From contig PLXW01000022.1 in assembly GCA_003151595.1 (NCBI GenBank), positions 170,730-219,801 on the forward strand: 49,072 nt of DNA, read 5' to 3'. Positions 1-8,345 of this stretch are shown piece by piece. Origin of the DNA: Myxococcales bacterium. GTDB lineage: Bacteria; Myxococcota; Polyangia; Polyangiales; Polyangiaceae. Under the pieces are notes generated by a model that was not told where the DNA came from, ran no database searches, and saw nothing but the letters and a program-made list of their open reading frames with translations. Numbering within the stretch: position 1 is the first letter of the stretch; every line of letters starts with the position of its first letter. A program made the position numbers and the translations under genes.

Positions 1-2807
1 TCGCCGATCTCGTCGAGGAAGAGCGTCCCCCCCTCGGCGATCTCGAATCGGCCCCGCCGACGCGACGCCGCTCCCGTGAACGCGCCCTTCTCGTGACCGA
101 ACAGCTCGGACAAGAGCAGAGTCTCCACGAGCGCGGCGCAGTTCACCGTGACGAGCGGCCCATGACGACGCTCGCTCGCGTGGTGCAACGCTTCGGCGAT
201 GAGCTCCTTGCCCGTGCCGCTCTCGCCGCGAATCAGGACCGTGCCGTTCGAACGCGCGACTTTTCGAATCGCCGCCAGCAGCCCGCGGATGGCCGGGTCG
301 TCGCCCACGATCTCGCGCGGGAGCGTGCTCGCGCGCGGAGGTCGCGACGAGATCGACGACGGCGAATCCTCCTCGGCGATCTCGGGGTTGCTCGGCGGCT
401 CGGCGATGCGCGCTTGAAGGCGCGCGAGCAGCGCGATCTCCGGGCGCGAGAGGAACGCGGCGCGCACGTCCTCGGAGAGCCCTTCGACGATCTTGTCGCG
501 GACGACCGCCGCCTGATCGATGTGCTCGCGCGCGGCCTTCGCGTTGCCCGCCGAGCGGTGCAGCTCGCCGAGGAGAACGTGCGTCTCGCGGAGGAGCTCT
601 TCTTTGTCCGCCGTGCGCGCCAGCGTGAGCGCGGCCTCGGCGGCGTGGTGCGCGTCGTTGCCGGCGGCTCGCTCGATCAGCGCGTGCAGGAGCGCCATCT
701 CGGCCAGCGCTTCGTTCTTCGTCGAGAGCTCGCGCGCCTTCACCAGCGAGTCGCTCGCGCGCGGAAGATCGCCGTCTTCGAGCGCGATGCGCGCCGCGAC
801 GCGATGTGCCTGCCCCAGGAACTCGAGGTCACCGGACGACTGACCGAACGCGATGGCCGACTCGATCTCGCGCCGCGCGTCGATCGAACGCCCGCGCGAC
901 AGCGCGATGCGCGCCGCCACCACGCCGAAGTGCGCCGCGCGCCCCGCGGTGATTCCGGGCCCCAGCGTGCGACGCCCGAACGACAGCGCGTGCTCGGCGT
1001 GATCGAGCAAGCCGAGCGAGTGGCGCAGCTCGGCCAGGTTCGCCAGCGTGTGCGCGGCGGCGATGCGATCGCGCATCACGTGGAGCAGCTTGATCGTGCG
1101 CTCCCAGTGCACCAGCGCCGCGCCGTACTCGTGGCGACGCATGGCGATGACGCCCAGGTTGACGAGCGCATACGCGCGCGCCCGCGGCTCGTTGCGGCGC
1201 TCGCCCTCGGCGAGGACCGCCTCGAAGACCCCGTGCGCTTCCTCGAAGTGCCCCTTCGACAACAGCGCGATGCCGCGATTGAGGCGCGCGCGAAGCTCGG
1301 CCACGACGTCCTGCTGCGCGATGGCGAGGAGGCCGTCCTCGGCGAAGTGCCTGTCGGCTTCGTCCCACTTCGCCTCGAAGAGGAGGAGCTTGCCGAGCGT
1401 GTTGCGCCCCTTCAGGCGCGTGGCCGGAACGCCGCGCGCGATGGCGGTGAGCGCGTGCTCGCGTGCGACGACGATGTCGCCCGTGCGGTACGCGATCTCT
1501 CCCAGCTCGACGGCCACGAGCGAATCGAGGTCGGCCCGCTCGCTCGCCTGGGCCAGCGATCGCGCGCGCTCGAGCGCGGCGCGCGCGGCGACGACGTCGC
1601 CCGACGCGGCTGACGCACGACCGAGGAGAAGGAGCACGCGCGGATCGTCGACCGCCGTCGCCGCCGCAGCATGCGCGCATCGCGCCGCTTCGTCCGGTTC
1701 GCCTGCCGCGAGCGCGCGCTCGGCGGTTCGCATCAGCAGCTCGCGTCGCGGCCCTTCGGGGAGCGCTTCGATCGCGTTCATCCATCGCGCCACGATCTCG
1801 CGTCGCGCCAGCGGATCGTCGGCCGAGGCGATCGCCTTCACGTGCGCGCCGTCCGACGCTTCGATCGCGACCGCGTCCGCGCCGGCGTGCGCGAGCAGCT
1901 CGGAGGCGCGCGCGAAGGCCCACGGCTGCGGGTCGGGATCCAACGTGAGCGTCGATGCGACGAACGCGCGCTCGACGGCCGAGGCCTGCGCCGCGACGAC
2001 CCCCGCGCGATCGATCCACGACGGGGAAATCGACACCCATCCGTGCGACGCTTCGACTGCGCCCGCCGCGACGAGCGCCGCCAGCGCTCCTTCGCTCCCA
2101 CCCAGCGCCGCCAGCTCCGCGGTCGCCCACGGCGAGGCTGCCAGCGCGAGTCGCGCGAACAGCACGCTGCCAAGGCTCGGAAGCGCCAGATCGTACGCGA
2201 CCGGCGCGACCGCCGCGCGCTTCACGTTCGCCCACCACGCCTCGTACGACGCGAGATCGTCGCTCGCTACGATGGCGTGCGCTTCGTCGGCCACCGCGCG
2301 CCACCAGCGCGCCTTCGCGTCTTCATGGAGCGTCGCGGCGACGTCGAAGCGCTCGCCCTGCACGTCGTTCGCCGTGTCTTCGCCGCTTCCGACGAACACG
2401 ATGAGCGGCGCGTTCGTGAGCAGCGCGAGCTCGGCCGCGATGGCGCGATCCCACGTGCCCGCGCGAGGCAGCGGCGCCACGATCGTCGCGCGCCGGAGGA
2501 ATGCGTTCGTCGCGATCGTCGCCGCGCAGGCCAGCGGCTCGTTCGGCAGCCTCCCGACGCGCAGCCGCGCCGCCACTTCGTGCCAGAGCGGCGCTCCCGC
2601 ATGCGCCCGCGCGACGATCGCCGTGCGACCCACGCTCCGCAACCGCCGCGCCGCGTGGGCGAGCAGCGCCTCGACGGACTCCGCGGCCGCGCGCACCACG
2701 ACCACGCCGGGCGAGCCGATCGCGAGCCGCTCATCGAGCTCGGTCAGCGTGCGCAGCGACGGGGACGCGGAAGCGAGGGGCCCGCTAGTAGAAGGTTGCG
2801 CGAGCAA
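1..2807 (-). CDS. TPR-containing sigma-54-dependent activator (3' end beyond left edge)
   Basis: Read from the reverse strand, this frame is open for about 935 codons and leaves the window inside an AAA+ sigma-54 interaction domain. Visible in order: an N-terminal region of about 280 residues that I do not recognise, a long Ala/Leu/Arg-rich stretch of TPR-like helical pairs (roughly residues 330-760), then the AAA+ module with Walker A GESGTGKE, the sigma-54 contact motif GAFTGA (about residue 905) and Walker B LFLDEIG at the edge. Such proteins hydrolyse ATP to remodel sigma-54 RNA polymerase. No receiver or FHA domain precedes the AAA+ module, so sensing probably uses the TPR region. The start is uncertain: TTG at 2807 follows an in-frame TAG and a weak AGGG, and there is no ATG near the N-terminus. 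The missing C-terminus would normally carry a Fis-type HTH. Confidence 0.85.
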   Translation of the reverse strand, partial: MLAQPSTSGPLASASPSLRTLTELDERLAIGSPGVVVVRAAAESVEALLAHAARRLRSVGRTAIVARAHAGAPLWHEVAARLRVGRLPNEPLACAATIATNAFLRRATIVAPLPRAGTWDRAIAAELALLTNAPLIVFVGSGEDTANDVQGERFDVAATLHEDAKARWWRAVADEAHAIVASDDLASYEAWWANVKRAAVAPVAYDLALPSLGSVLFARLALAASPWATAELAALGGSEGALAALVAAGAVEASHGWVSISPSWIDRAGVVAAQASAVERAFVASTLTLDPDPQPWAFARASELLAHAGADAVAIEASDGAHVKAIASADDPLARREIVARWMNAIEALPEGPRRELLMRTAERALAAGEPDEAARCAHAAAATAVDDPRVLLLLGRASAASGDVVAARAALERARSLAQASERADLDSLVAVELGEIAYRTGDIVVAREHALTAIARGVPATRLKGRNTLGKLLLFEAKWDEADRHFAEDGLLAIAQQDVVAELRARLNRGIALLSKGHFEEAHGVFEAVLAEGERRNEPRARAYALVNLGVIAMRRHEYGAALVHWERTIKLLHVMRDRIAAAHTLANLAELRHSLGLLDHAEHALSFGRRTLGPGITAGRAAHFGVVAARIALSRGRSIDARREIESAIAFGQSSGDLEFLGQAHRVAARIALEDGDLPRASDSLVKARELSTKNEALAEMALLHALIERAAGNDAHHAAEAALTLARTADKEELLRETHVLLGELHRSAGNAKAAREHIDQAAVVRDKIVEGLSEDVRAAFLSRPEIALLARLQARIAEPPSNPEIAEEDSPSSISSRPPRASTLPREIVGDDPAIRGLLAAIRKVARSNGTVLIRGESGTGKELIAEALHHASERRHGPLVTVNCAALVETLLLSELFGHEKGAFTGAASRRRGRFEIAEGGTLFLDEIG

Positions 2808-2919
2808 GCAGATGAACCCTAGCTAGGGGTACGGGCTCCATCAAGCGGCCGTTCCCTTTTCTCGCCCTCTTCCGGGCGCTCATTCACGTCTCGCCAGAGA
2901 CCCTCGCGCGCGGATTTCT

Positions 2920-3777
2920 TCAGTGCCTCTGGCGCGCACGAATCTCGGCCTCGGCGCGGGCAACGAAGGCCTCGATGCCGTCGAACCCGGCGGTGGGCGC
3001 TTCCCCGATCGCGCGCGCCAGAGGCAACTGCGCGTGAACGCTCGCCAGGTACAAGGGAATCGCGCCGGCGAGCCGGTCGCGGAGCACGCCGAAGTGTTTC
3101 TCCACAGCCGCGGGGTCTCCGCGTCGCACGGGCCCCGTGAGAGCGTCCGGAAAGCCGAGCGCTTCCACGTTCTCGGCCACGCTCCGGAGGAGCGGGCCGA
3201 GCATTTTCGGTGCGAGATGTGCGGGCACGCCCGACGCGACGAGCAGTTCGCACCCGACGGCGGCGAGCGCGGCGGCCCCGTTCGCGACGAGCCCGGCGGC
3301 GGCGTGGTAGCCGATCGTGTCGAGCGAATCGAACGTCCGGGGCGTCATGCCCAGGAGCTTGGCCAGCGCGCGCCCGCGCTTCTCGGCGACCGCGTCGCCT
3401 TTCACGTGGATGTGCCCGCGCGCCAGCGACGGGAACACGCGCAGCGACGCGAACGAGATCATCGGGTGCATCTGCGCGATCCCGGCCGACGCTTCACGCA
3501 ACGGCGCGATCGCCTCCGCCGTCGCCGCTCCGGCGGCATGCACGCAGGCCGTCCGCTTCGAGACGAGCCCCCCGCTCGCGAGCTGCGCCGCGAGCGACGC
3601 GAGATCGCGATCGCGCACCGCGAGGATGAGCAGGTCGGCGTCGATCGGTCTCCTCGGGAGCCCCTTTCGCGCCGGGTGCAACGTGACCTTCGGAGCCCCC
3701 TTCGCCTTCGACGCCCGCAGCGCGTGCGCGATCGCCCGCCCGACCTTCCCCGCGCCGAAGATGAACACGCTCTTCAC
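2920..3777 (-). CDS. Rossmann-like / DUF2520 domain oxidoreductase-like protein
   Basis: 285-residue protein. It opens with a Rossmann nucleotide-binding motif (FIFGAGKVGRA, residues 5-15) and continues as the DUF2520 type (COG5495), distantly related to pyrroline-5-carboxylate reductase and 6-phosphogluconate-dehydrogenase folds. The substrate of this family is not established. The GTG start at 3777 is chosen because it overlaps the TGA of nadD as GTGA, giving translational coupling, and because the nucleotide-binding strand begins immediately after it; the open frame extends upstream, but only as a shadow of nadD. It is the last gene of a three-gene minus-strand operon (phosphoesterase-like, nadD, this gene). 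Confidence 0.8.
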   Translation of the reverse strand: MKSVFIFGAGKVGRAIAHALRASKAKGAPKVTLHPARKGLPRRPIDADLLILAVRDRDLASLAAQLASGGLVSKRTACVHAAGAATAEAIAPLREASAGIAQMHPMISFASLRVFPSLARGHIHVKGDAVAEKRGRALAKLLGMTPRTFDSLDTIGYHAAAGLVANGAAALAAVGCELLVASGVPAHLAPKMLGPLLRSVAENVEALGFPDALTGPVRRGDPAAVEKHFGVLRDRLAGAIPLYLASVHAQLPLARAIGEAPTAGFDGIEAFVARAEAEIRARQRH

Positions 3778-4322
3778 GCGTAGAGCCCTCGCGCGCGGAT
3801 GATCGCGATCACCTCGCGCGGCACGAGCGGCGCGAGATCGGCCCACGCCTTCGCCGCGATCTTCGCCCGTACGTCGGTGCTCGAGATCGCCGGCAAGATC
3901 GGCGGCGGCGCGTCCTTGGTCTCCACGCCGCACCTCCCCAGCACAATCGGCGCGGCGATCGCCTGCACGGCGTCGAAGCGAAACCACCGCGGCGCTTCCG
4001 CCAGCAGGTCGGCGCCCATCAAGAGGCGCATCGACCAGTCGGGGTGCGCCGCCTTCAAGTGCTCCAGCGTTCGCAGCGTCTTGCTCTCGCCGCCGAGCTC
4101 CTCTTCCACGCGCGACACTTCAACGCCCGGCATCCACGCCATCGCGCGCTCGCACATCTCCACGCGATCCGCGTACGGCGCGAGCGGCTTCGCGAACGGA
4201 TGGCGAAACGCCGGCACCACGAGCACGCGATCGATCTCTTGCGTCGTCAGCGCGTACGCTACCGCCAGGACGTGCGCGACGTGCGGCGGGTTGAAGCTGC
4301 CGCCGAAGAAGGCCACGCGCAT
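3774..4322 (-). CDS. nadD: Nicotinate-nucleotide adenylyltransferase (NadD-like)
   Basis: 182-residue nucleotidyltransferase. The N-terminal signature GGSFNPPHVAH (residues 7-17) is the family's HxGH-type ATP-binding motif, with Ala replacing Gly before the last His. The C-terminal ISSTDVRAKI matches the ISSTxIR nucleotide-binding motif. NadD adenylates nicotinate mononucleotide in the cytoplasm to make deamido-NAD, the substrate of the NAD synthetase encoded at 31568-33496. The ATG at 4322 overlaps the preceding stop by one base (TGATG), and the gene's own stop overlaps the next start (GTGA), so all three genes look co-translated. It is slightly shorter than typical NadD (about 200 residues). 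Another adenylyltransferase specificity cannot be excluded. Confidence 0.85.
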   Translation of the reverse strand: MRVAFFGGSFNPPHVAHVLAVAYALTTQEIDRVLVVPAFRHPFAKPLAPYADRVEMCERAMAWMPGVEVSRVEEELGGESKTLRTLEHLKAAHPDWSMRLLMGADLLAEAPRWFRFDAVQAIAAPIVLGRCGVETKDAPPPILPAISSTDVRAKIAAKAWADLAPLVPREVIAIIRARGLYA

Positions 4323-4942
4323 CACGCCCCTCCCTGGATCTTCATCTTCGCCGCGCGCTGGATCGCGATCGTCTCTTTCATCGTGCACGTGCCGTCGGCG
4401 GCGTAGACCGAGGCCACGATCTCCTCGCCGTCGTCGTCGAGCACCGCCGCGCCGCCGCCGGCGACGCCGATGTTCCCCGGCGTCACGAACCACCGCGCGC
4501 CGATGCGCTTCACGAGCGGCTCGGGGCTCTTGCCGTAGACCAGCAGGCTCGCGGCGAAGATGTCTTCCTCGTCGAGCAGCCCCTTGTCGTAGACGAGGAC
4601 GGCGACGCGATCGCCGATCATCTCGATCGTGCGGGCGATGCCCCCTTTGGGGAGCCCTTCGAGCACGCGGAGCCTCTGCCGCCCTCGTTCGCGCGCGATG
4701 AACGAGTCGATCTCCTGCGGTGTCCCGTCGATGGCCACCTGCGCGCCTCGACGCCACGCGGCGTCGTCCGAGGGGTCGTCGTCCACGATCCGTGTGGCCC
4801 AGGCGGCGACCACGTCGTCGAGCGCGCTGTCCGCGCCGAGGTAGATCGCCCGGTCGACCTTCACGCGCTCGACCAGGTTCTCCGCGGCACGGGCGAGGCC
4901 GTCCACGTTCCCATCGGCCGGTCCGAGAAGCCCGAGGCGCAT
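4322..4942 (-). CDS. Phosphoesterase-like protein of unknown function
   Basis: 206-residue soluble protein that begins LGLLGPADGNVDGL, which resembles the first strand and metal-binding loop of calcineurin-like phosphoesterases (typically GDxHGN), and continues with a DRAIYLGADSALDDVV segment like the family's second motif. The usual His/Asp metal ligands are not clearly kept, so it may be a degenerate or non-catalytic member. The ATG at 4942 is preferred over an upstream in-frame ATG at 4984 because the fold starts directly there. It is first in the operon with nadD and the DUF2520 gene, overlapping nadD by one base. The 104-bp gap to the divergent oxidoreductase gene at 5047 should hold both promoters. 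Confidence 0.65.
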   Translation of the reverse strand: MRLGLLGPADGNVDGLARAAENLVERVKVDRAIYLGADSALDDVVAAWATRIVDDDPSDDAAWRRGAQVAIDGTPQEIDSFIARERGRQRLRVLEGLPKGGIARTIEMIGDRVAVLVYDKGLLDEEDIFAASLLVYGKSPEPLVKRIGARWFVTPGNIGVAGGGAAVLDDDGEEIVASVYAADGTCTMKETIAIQRAAKMKIQGGA

Positions 4943-5046
4943 GTCAGGTGCGGCAGTTTCCCGCGCGCACCCCTCGGAAGTCAAAGGGCGCCCATTCGCC
5001 GAACGCGTTCGGAACGAATCGCGAAAGGCGATTTAGCGCTACAAGT

Positions 5047-6318
5047 GTGCGCGTGCCGCGCGCGACGCCCTTCGTGAACCCCGTGACTCTCCAGTTCGAC
5101 GGCGAATCGATCGTCGCCGAGCGCGGAGAGCCCGTGGCCGCGGCGCTGGTGGCGGCCGGGAAGCTCGCCCTGGCGCGGAGCCCGAAGTTTCATCGCCCGC
5201 GCGGCCCCTCGTGCTTGCGCGCGGCGTGCGACGGCTGCCTCGCGCGGGTCGACGACTGCCCCAACGTGATGACGTGCATGGTGCCGGCGGCCGAGGGGAC
5301 CGTCGTGAAGACGCAGAACACGCTCGGCTCGCGCGAGGTCGACTTCCTCCGCGTGACCGACTGGTTCTTTCCGAAGGGGATGAACCACCACGAGCTGTTC
5401 GCCGGCGTGCCGGGTCTTCAGGGGATCATGCAGTCGTTCGCGCGTCGCGTGGCGGGCCTCGGCAAGCTGCCGGCGAAGACCACCGCGCCGCGCGAGGCGA
5501 AGAGGCGCTCGGCGGACGTGGTCGTGGTGGGCGGAGGCGCAGCGGGGATGGCCATCGCCCTGCGCGCCGTGGAAGCGGGGAGGGGAGTCGAGGTCCTCGA
5601 CGACTCGCTCGACGTCGGCGGAACGCTGCGCGCCTTCGTCGGAGAGGACGCGATTCCGTGGGCTTCGCTTCGCGCCCGCTTCGACGCCTGCGTCACCTCG
5701 CGCGCGATCGTCGTGCGCACGAAGACGACGGCCGCAGCGCTGTACGGCGACGACCTGCTCGTGGTGGGCGACGAAGGGGCGGAGGTGGTGTGCGCACGCG
5801 CGTTGATCCTCGCTTCGGGGGCGCACGACGGAGCGCTGGCGTTCGAGGGGAACGATCTCCCGGGCGTGATGAGCGCGCGCGCGGCGTCGTGGTTGCTGGC
5901 GCGCGGGATCACGTTGGGCGAGCGGGTCGTGGTGTGCGTCGCCGACGGCGCGGGCGCGATGGGTGATGTGTTCGCGCGCGCCGCGACGCGCGCCGGGCAG
6001 GTGGTCGAGGTGGTGCGCGCCGCGCCGCTGCGCGCCGAGGGAACCGCGCGCGTGAAAGCGGTCGTCGTCGCCGACGGTGCCAAAGAGCGACGCATCAAGG
6101 CCGACGCGCTCGTCATCGATGCGCCCCGCGCTCCCGCTTACGAGCTGTGCGAACAAGCCGGCGCGCGCCTCGTTCACTCCCCGCGCGGCTTCCTCCCGCA
6201 AGTCGACGCCGGGAGCATTCGCGATTCGATCTTCGCCCTCGGCGAGGTCACCGGCGCGCCGCTCGAGCCGAGCGTGATCGACTCTCAGGCTGACGCCATC
6301 GCGCGGCGTCTCTCATGA
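5047..6318 (+). CDS. Ferredoxin-FAD oxidoreductase (sarcosine oxidase alpha / HCN synthase-like)
   Basis: 423-residue fusion. Residues 1-80 form a plant-type [2Fe-2S] domain with cysteines at 56, 61, 64 and 77 (C-x4-C-x2-C-x12-C, plus an extra Cys71), preceded by SPKFHRPRG as in the N-terminal domain of sarcosine oxidase alpha. Residues 157 onward form a Rossmann FAD/NAD domain with GGGAAG (162-167), and the closing IFALGEVTG is the family's second nucleotide motif. This arrangement fuses what are separate subunits in HcnA/HcnB and in opine or proline dehydrogenases, which oxidise small amino compounds. The real substrate is unknown. Start GTG 5047 is one of two close GTGs (also 5053), neither with a strong ribosome site. 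The stop overlaps the next ATG (ATGA). Confidence 0.8.
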   Translation: MRVPRATPFVNPVTLQFDGESIVAERGEPVAAALVAAGKLALARSPKFHRPRGPSCLRAACDGCLARVDDCPNVMTCMVPAAEGTVVKTQNTLGSREVDFLRVTDWFFPKGMNHHELFAGVPGLQGIMQSFARRVAGLGKLPAKTTAPREAKRRSADVVVVGGGAAGMAIALRAVEAGRGVEVLDDSLDVGGTLRAFVGEDAIPWASLRARFDACVTSRAIVVRTKTTAAALYGDDLLVVGDEGAEVVCARALILASGAHDGALAFEGNDLPGVMSARAASWLLARGITLGERVVVCVADGAGAMGDVFARAATRAGQVVEVVRAAPLRAEGTARVKAVVVADGAKERRIKADALVIDAPRAPAYELCEQAGARLVHSPRGFLPQVDAGSIRDSIFALGEVTGAPLEPSVIDSQADAIARRLS

Positions 6319-6917
6319 CGATCCTGCGCCGCACCGTCTTCGCCTCTCTCGCGCTCTCCGCGCTCGTTGCCTGCGGCGGGGGCGAATCGCCCGGCGCGAG
6401 CTCGCCCGACGCCAGCCTCGACGGCGCCGCCTCGGTCGACGGCGGACAGGGAGCGGACGGCGCGCTCTCCGCGCTCGACGCCGAACCGAGCTCCCCCTCC
6501 GCGATCCTCGACGTCAACGGCGCGAGCTATGCCGTCGGCGGCGCCTTCCTCATCGGCTACGGCGCGACCGGCTCGTTCAACGAGTCGATCGACAACGTGA
6601 ACGTGAACGTCCAGGTGCAGTGGTCGGGCGCCGGCGTCGGAACGCACCCGTGCACGTTCGCCCTCGTCTACGTCTTCGCCTCCACGGGCCTCGCCTGCGA
6701 CTACGAATTCAGCACGTCGAACCCCGTCACCGGCGGCACGTGCTCGGTCACGATCACCGCCGATGGTCCGCACGAAGGGGACCTCGTCGTCGGCACGTTC
6801 ACCGCGAGCCTCGGCCCCAATCCGAGCGCGCACAGCATGGCGTCGTGCCCGAACCCCGGCACGCTCACCGGCAGCTTCACGCAGTCGCGCCCAACGTCCG
6901 CCACCGATGCCGGCTAG
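6315..6917 (+). CDS. Secreted lipoprotein, unknown function
   Basis: 200 residues with a clear lipoprotein signal: basic MTILRR, a hydrophobic core, and lipobox LVAC with Cys20 as the lipidation site. A Ser/Asp/Gly-rich linker follows to about residue 65, then a beta-rich domain with several cysteines that could pair outside the cytoplasm (for example in HPCTF, LACDY, GGTCSV and ASCPNP). It resembles the many short Cys-containing lipoproteins of Myxococcota, but I cannot name a family. Its ATG lies inside the stop region of the oxidoreductase gene (ATGA), so the two are probably co-translated. Export and lipidation are firm; function is not. Confidence 0.75.
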   Translation: MTILRRTVFASLALSALVACGGGESPGASSPDASLDGAASVDGGQGADGALSALDAEPSSPSAILDVNGASYAVGGAFLIGYGATGSFNESIDNVNVNVQVQWSGAGVGTHPCTFALVYVFASTGLACDYEFSTSNPVTGGTCSVTITADGPHEGDLVVGTFTASLGPNPSAHSMASCPNPGTLTGSFTQSRPTSATDAG

Positions 6918-6989
6918 CGCGACGGTGCTCTCCCTGGTCATCGCGATCCAGATCGCGCGCCGTGGAGCCGCCGCTGCGCGCGCTCGCCT

Positions 6990-7220
6990 CGGAGTCGACA
7001 GCTCTACGCCCCGACCGTAGGCGCATCCGCTCGGAGTCGACGGCGCTACGTCCTGCGCTCATCGTCCTCGACTCCGACCCGACGGCTGTACGGTCAGACC
7101 CTAGTGCCATCGGGTCGGAGTCGATGGTCGTCCGCGCGGAGTGCAGACGCATCGACTCGTGACCTACGCGCATCGACGCGAAGCGCACGGGCGTCGACTC
7201 GGTTCGCATCGGAGTCGCTC
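6990..7220. repeat. Degenerate tandem array, 21-nt unit, 11 copies (array 1)
   Basis: Eleven consecutive 21-nt units start at 6990, 7011, 7032, 7053, 7074, 7095, 7116, 7137, 7158, 7179 and 7200 with no length change. In all eleven, position 1 is C, position 9 is A and position 16 is T; many begin CGGAGTCGAC or CCGACC. Odd units resemble each other more than even ones, so a 42-nt super-period is visible. Because 21 is divisible by 3, every open frame across it reads as heptapeptide repeats on both strands. The array fills most of the 570-bp gap between the lipoprotein gene and gene A. Confidence 0.9.
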
Positions 7221-7224
7221 GCCA

Positions 7225-7301
7225 GCGAACGGTGAACGCCTTCGAGCGAACAGCGAACGGGGTCGAGCGAACGGCGAGCGAACGGCGAACGAAAGCGTTC
7301 G
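7225..7301. repeat. Heptanucleotide tandem block (GCGAACG-type)
   Basis: Directly after the 21-nt array the sequence breaks into eleven 7-nt steps starting at 7225: GCGAACG, GTGAACG, CCTTCGA, GCGAACA, GCGAACG, GGGTCGA, GCGAACG, GCGAGCG, AACGGCG, AACGAAA, GCGTTCG. The triplet grouping (GCGAACx, GxGAACG, xxxTCGA) shows that this is also a 21-nt period built from sevens, which suggests how the neighbouring array arose. Confidence 0.85.
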
Positions 7302-7345
7302 ACGCGGCGTCGCTGCAACCTCGCGTCATCGCGACGTCTTTCGTC

Positions 7346-7363
7346 AGCGAACGGCCGTTCGCT
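7346..7363. repeat. Perfect 18-bp palindrome upstream of gene A
   Basis: AGCGAACGGCCGTTCGCT is identical to its reverse complement. It joins the AGCGAACG words of the preceding heptamer block to the inverted TTCGCTC words that follow at 7358, 7370 and 7380. Transcribed RNA from 7225-7390 could therefore fold into several alternative hairpins. It lies 125 bp upstream of the gene A start, so it could be an operator, a processing site or simply a product of repeat inversion. Confidence 0.8.
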
Positions 7364-7487
7364 CGCCCGTTCGCTCAGGTTCGCTCGGCCTCCGTGACTT
7401 CTCTCATTTACCGGGGCCGATGCAGCCAAAGCCGCAGAGGGCCCCCTGTAGCGCGTCTCTTCAGCCAACCACGTTCACGAGGTCCCC

Positions 7488-8270
7488 ATGTCCACCATTC
7501 GCAAGTCCACCAAAGCCACGCACGCCGCCGTTCACGCCACCGTCGCCTCCGAGAAGACCGGCACCACCCCCAACCTGGCGACGCCGACGCCAGTCGCAGC
7601 GACCCCGGGCCTCGTGCTCGTGCCGCTCCCTCCGTCGATCGCCGCCTTCCCGACTCCGCCGGACGGCTACACCGCCACCGACCCGACGGCCACCCGAGGC
7701 GTCCAGCCGAAGTCGGCGCAGCTCGCCGTGATGCCGGAGGTCATCAAGGAGCTCCTGCGCTTCACCGACTATGCCGAGGTGTTCGGCAAGACGGCGCCGC
7801 CGCTGGCGTCCGTGCTCCAGACGTTTCAGGCGGCGGCGCAGTGGTCGGCGATGCGCGTGAAGAGCGACACGTGGGAAGCGTTCACGCGCAGTCAGGAGGG
7901 GATGTCGTGGCGAGACGTCTACGCCTTCATGGAGCGGATGCAGCCCGCGTTCGAGCTCGCCGTGCAGGGCGACTCGTCGGTGGGGACGCTCTACCCGATG
8001 ATCGCGCGGCTCTTCGGCGCGCAGAAGTTGATCGCGCAGAAGGCCGTGGCGACCAAGAAGGCGAACAAGAAGCTCGCGGCGGAGGGGAAGCTCCCCGTCA
8101 AAGGCGCGGTCGGCAAGCGGCGCAAGAAGGCTGCGGCCAACGCGGCGCTCGAGGAGCGGGCGGCGGCGGTGACGGCGGTGACGGCACCGGCGACGTCCGC
8201 CGAGACGAACGGCGTCTCGGCGGCGACGGCTGCGGCTGCGGCGTCGGGAGGTGAGACGACGGCGCACTGA
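7488..8270 (+). CDS. Unknown array-associated family protein (gene A)
   Basis: 260 residues, no recognised family. Three parts are visible: a Thr/Pro/Ala-rich disordered-looking N-terminus (1-70), a helical core (71-195) and a Lys/Ala-rich tail (about 180-260, including KRRKKAAANAA). The core aligns without gaps to the protein encoded at 44226-44906. Shared positions include P74 and K75, K87-E88-L89, F99-G100-x-T-A-P, W119, W129, QPxF at 152-155, A173-R174, K180, VAT at 187-189 and ANK at 192-194. There is no signal peptide or membrane segment. The basic tail resembles nucleic-acid-binding tails, but that is inference. ATG 7488 has GAGG about 7 nt upstream. It stands alone, downstream of the 21-nt array, the heptamer block and the palindrome. 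Confidence 0.8.
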   Translation: MSTIRKSTKATHAAVHATVASEKTGTTPNLATPTPVAATPGLVLVPLPPSIAAFPTPPDGYTATDPTATRGVQPKSAQLAVMPEVIKELLRFTDYAEVFGKTAPPLASVLQTFQAAAQWSAMRVKSDTWEAFTRSQEGMSWRDVYAFMERMQPAFELAVQGDSSVGTLYPMIARLFGAQKLIAQKAVATKKANKKLAAEGKLPVKGAVGKRRKKAAANAALEERAAAVTAVTAPATSAETNGVSAATAAAAASGGETTAH

Positions 8271-8293
8271 GCCCGTCGGTTCCAGGGCGGTAA

Positions 8294-8336
8294 GCGTCGC
8301 GCTCGTCGCAGAGACGGGCGCGACGCGCGGCCGTTC
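8294..8336. terminator. Hairpin between convergent gene A and ccmB-like gene
   Basis: GCGTCGCG at 8294-8301 pairs perfectly with CGCGACGC at 8329-8336, and an inner CGTC/GACG stem extends it. It sits in the 75-bp gap between two converging genes, where a bidirectional transcription stop is expected. There is no T-run on either side, so a rho-independent mechanism is not certain. Confidence 0.4.
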
Positions 8337-8345
8337 GCCAGGCGC

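Noticed and set aside
829..2826. Long Arg/Ala-rich open frames on both strands across the sigma-54 activator
   Set aside because: They are shadows of the activator frame: composition is dominated by Arg, Ala, Gly and Ser without domain motifs, while the alternative minus frame gives TPR and AAA+ motifs.
6990..7220. CRISPR-like array
   Set aside because: Units are contiguous with no spacers, vary throughout and have no cas genes nearby; the same holds for arrays 2 and 3.
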